The translations under genes were made by a program, and so were the position numbers. A DNA stretch of 64,000 nt from Sphingobacteriia bacterium. GTDB taxonomy: Bacteria; Bacteroidota; Bacteroidia; Chitinophagales; Chitinophagaceae. Positions 62,743-64,000 of this stretch are shown here, one piece after another (position 1 is the first letter of the stretch; every line of letters begins with the position of its first letter). The stretch is taken from assembly GCA_015999745.1 (NCBI GenBank), contig JAECQP010000007.1, positions 23,449-87,448 on the forward strand. The letters are read 5' to 3'. Below the pieces are notes generated by a model. That model saw only the letters and a list, made by a program, of their open reading frames with translations. It ran no database searches and had not been told where the DNA came from.

Positions 62743-63996
62743 ATGAAAAAGAAACTACTTATTATCACCGGTGCAGGAGCATCAATTGAATTCGGAATGC
62801 CTTCTGTCGCTGATATTGATGCCTTATTGGAAATCTGGGGAATTGAAATTCTGCCATTGAAAAATGATAATACCAAAAGCCTCTATTCATGGGTAAAGGA
62901 ACATTTGTCGAAATACACAGTTCAGAATACAAAGAACCGTTTGGAAAGACTATTAAATTTTGAAAGTGTACTCTACACTATTCAGATGCTCTATTCAGTT
63001 TCTAAAGACATTCAGAGTCGCCAATACAACCACCGCTTAAACCCCTTTATCGATATTATCGACTTTCCCGAAGTGATAAGTTTTGGCAAAGAAAAAAAAG
63101 CAGTGGCACATGATTTTCATTTTTTACACTCTTACCTGGTTGATAAACTGCTGGCTTTCCTGCGTGACAAGTGCAAGACACTTCCGACTGACAAGAAAAC
63201 AGAACTCGATCTCCTGCAATCATTTTTAAACCGGTTGCAGGTTGAATTTGATTTTGGCTTTGTCAATCTGAATTACGATAATGTAATTCTCACAGCACTG
63301 CCGGATTTGAACACGGGCTTTGATAAATTAACAGGCAAGTTCTCCCGCAAATTACTCTTTGAAACAGGTTGGAATTTCTGCTATCATTTGCATGGCTCTG
63401 TTCATTTCGATATGAAAGGTGGTGACGATCATACAGAGATGCACAAAATTTGCTGGAACAGTTATCTGAGTTCTCTTTTTCAACATAATTCTTCCGGCAG
63501 AAGCAACAATGATACAACCGAGGGTATCGATCATCTGAATTCCAATATCATTACAGGTCTTGATAAAGCAAACCAAGTACTAAGAGAACCTTTCGCTTCC
63601 TATTTTATGCAGCTTGACAGGCTGGCATATGAAGCCGATGCCATTCTTTTTATTGGTTATGGTTTTGCTGATGTTCATCTCAATAAGATTTTTCCATTCG
63701 TCAGGTATGACAAAGAAAAGATCAGAAAGGTCGTTGTGATTGACTGGGCAGGGCCGGATGAAGATGGTTTAAATTTCAGGCATGATGACTGGACATACGG
63801 CTTGTTTACCACCATTCCGTACAATGCATCTGAAATGGGCAACGGTGTAAACCGCACCCCACAACCTGCTATTCGTTTTAAGAAAAGCAATACTTTGGAA
63901 AAATCAGCGAACCCGGAACTACCTTTGGCTGTTTGGTATAATGGATTATTGAGCGCCTCCACTAATATAGATAAAATCATAAAGGAATTACTGTAA
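62743..63996 (+). CDS. SIR2-domain protein, likely phage-defence NADase
   Basis: 417 residues. The NAD-binding motif GAGAS (residues 10-14), FVNLNYDNVI with the conserved Asn/Asp, YHLHGSVHF with the catalytic-type His, and FIGYGFADVHLNKIF near the C-terminus are those of the SIR2_2-like family of bacterial immune effectors. Such proteins deplete NAD+ when infection is sensed. There is no membrane segment or fused second domain. The gene ends 4 bases before the window edge, so a partner such as a HerA-type ATPase may follow outside. No clear promoter box was found. Confidence 0.85.
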   Translation: MKKKLLIITGAGASIEFGMPSVADIDALLEIWGIEILPLKNDNTKSLYSWVKEHLSKYTVQNTKNRLERLLNFESVLYTIQMLYSVSKDIQSRQYNHRLNPFIDIIDFPEVISFGKEKKAVAHDFHFLHSYLVDKLLAFLRDKCKTLPTDKKTELDLLQSFLNRLQVEFDFGFVNLNYDNVILTALPDLNTGFDKLTGKFSRKLLFETGWNFCYHLHGSVHFDMKGGDDHTEMHKICWNSYLSSLFQHNSSGRSNNDTTEGIDHLNSNIITGLDKANQVLREPFASYFMQLDRLAYEADAILFIGYGFADVHLNKIFPFVRYDKEKIRKVVVIDWAGPDEDGLNFRHDDWTYGLFTTIPYNASEMGNGVNRTPQPAIRFKKSNTLEKSANPELPLAVWYNGLLSASTNIDKIIKELL

Positions 63997-64000
63997 CAAT

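Overview
The window is from a Bacteroidota chromosome, most likely family Chitinophagaceae. The clues are a SusC/SusD pair, gliding genes gldF-gldG, a fused MurF-alanine racemase, acpP-fabF-rnc order, and promoters carrying the Bacteroidota -7 element TAnnTTTG instead of E. coli-type boxes. The exact genus cannot be read from the sequence alone.

Positions 1-30 kb hold exported and nutrient-related functions: a NIPSNAP-family gene cut by the left edge, a 16-TPR secreted protein, a LolA/LppX-like secreted protein, a sortilin-type propeller, a SusC/SusD pair, two giant FG-GAP/ASPIC-UnbV lipoproteins, an exported GH65-type enzyme, and a cluster of two vanadium-haloperoxidase/PAP2-type lipoproteins with an outer-membrane beta-barrel protein and a TonB-dependent receptor. 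Many products carry lipoboxes; the lipoprotein signal peptidase LspA is encoded at 44.7 kb.

Positions 28-54 kb are mainly housekeeping: fructokinase-like PfkB, acyl carrier protein, FabF and RNase III, methylmalonyl-CoA epimerase, IscS-IscU-IscA-type iron-sulfur assembly, GldF-GldG followed by TerC-like and MurF-Alr genes in one tight run, a four-gene unit ending in a histidine kinase and NarL-type regulator, LspA, an amidohydrolase, fumarase C, a crotonase, a stand-alone B12-binding protein, an aldo/keto reductase, GltX, a polysaccharide deacetylase and TatD. Several of these genes have a TAnnTTTG element only 4 nt before the start codon, which suggests leaderless or nearly leaderless mRNAs.

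From about 54 kb to the right edge the DNA is visibly more AT-rich and mosaic. It contains a Crp-type regulator with two metabolic genes, a Fic protein with an AbiEi-like N-terminus and four 24-bp tandem repeats upstream, fragments of an IS630-type transposase, an AbiEii-like nucleotidyltransferase, a FecR anti-sigma factor and a tyrosine integrase, an intact two-gene operon (PD-(D/E)XK-like nuclease plus uracil-phosphoribosyltransferase-like protein), an odd class II tRNA-like gene, and a SIR2-domain protein at the right edge. This reads as a decayed integrative element beside a tRNA-like locus that still carries intact conflict or defence genes. The nuclease/PRTase pair and the Fic/repeat unit are the best candidates for undescribed systems here.
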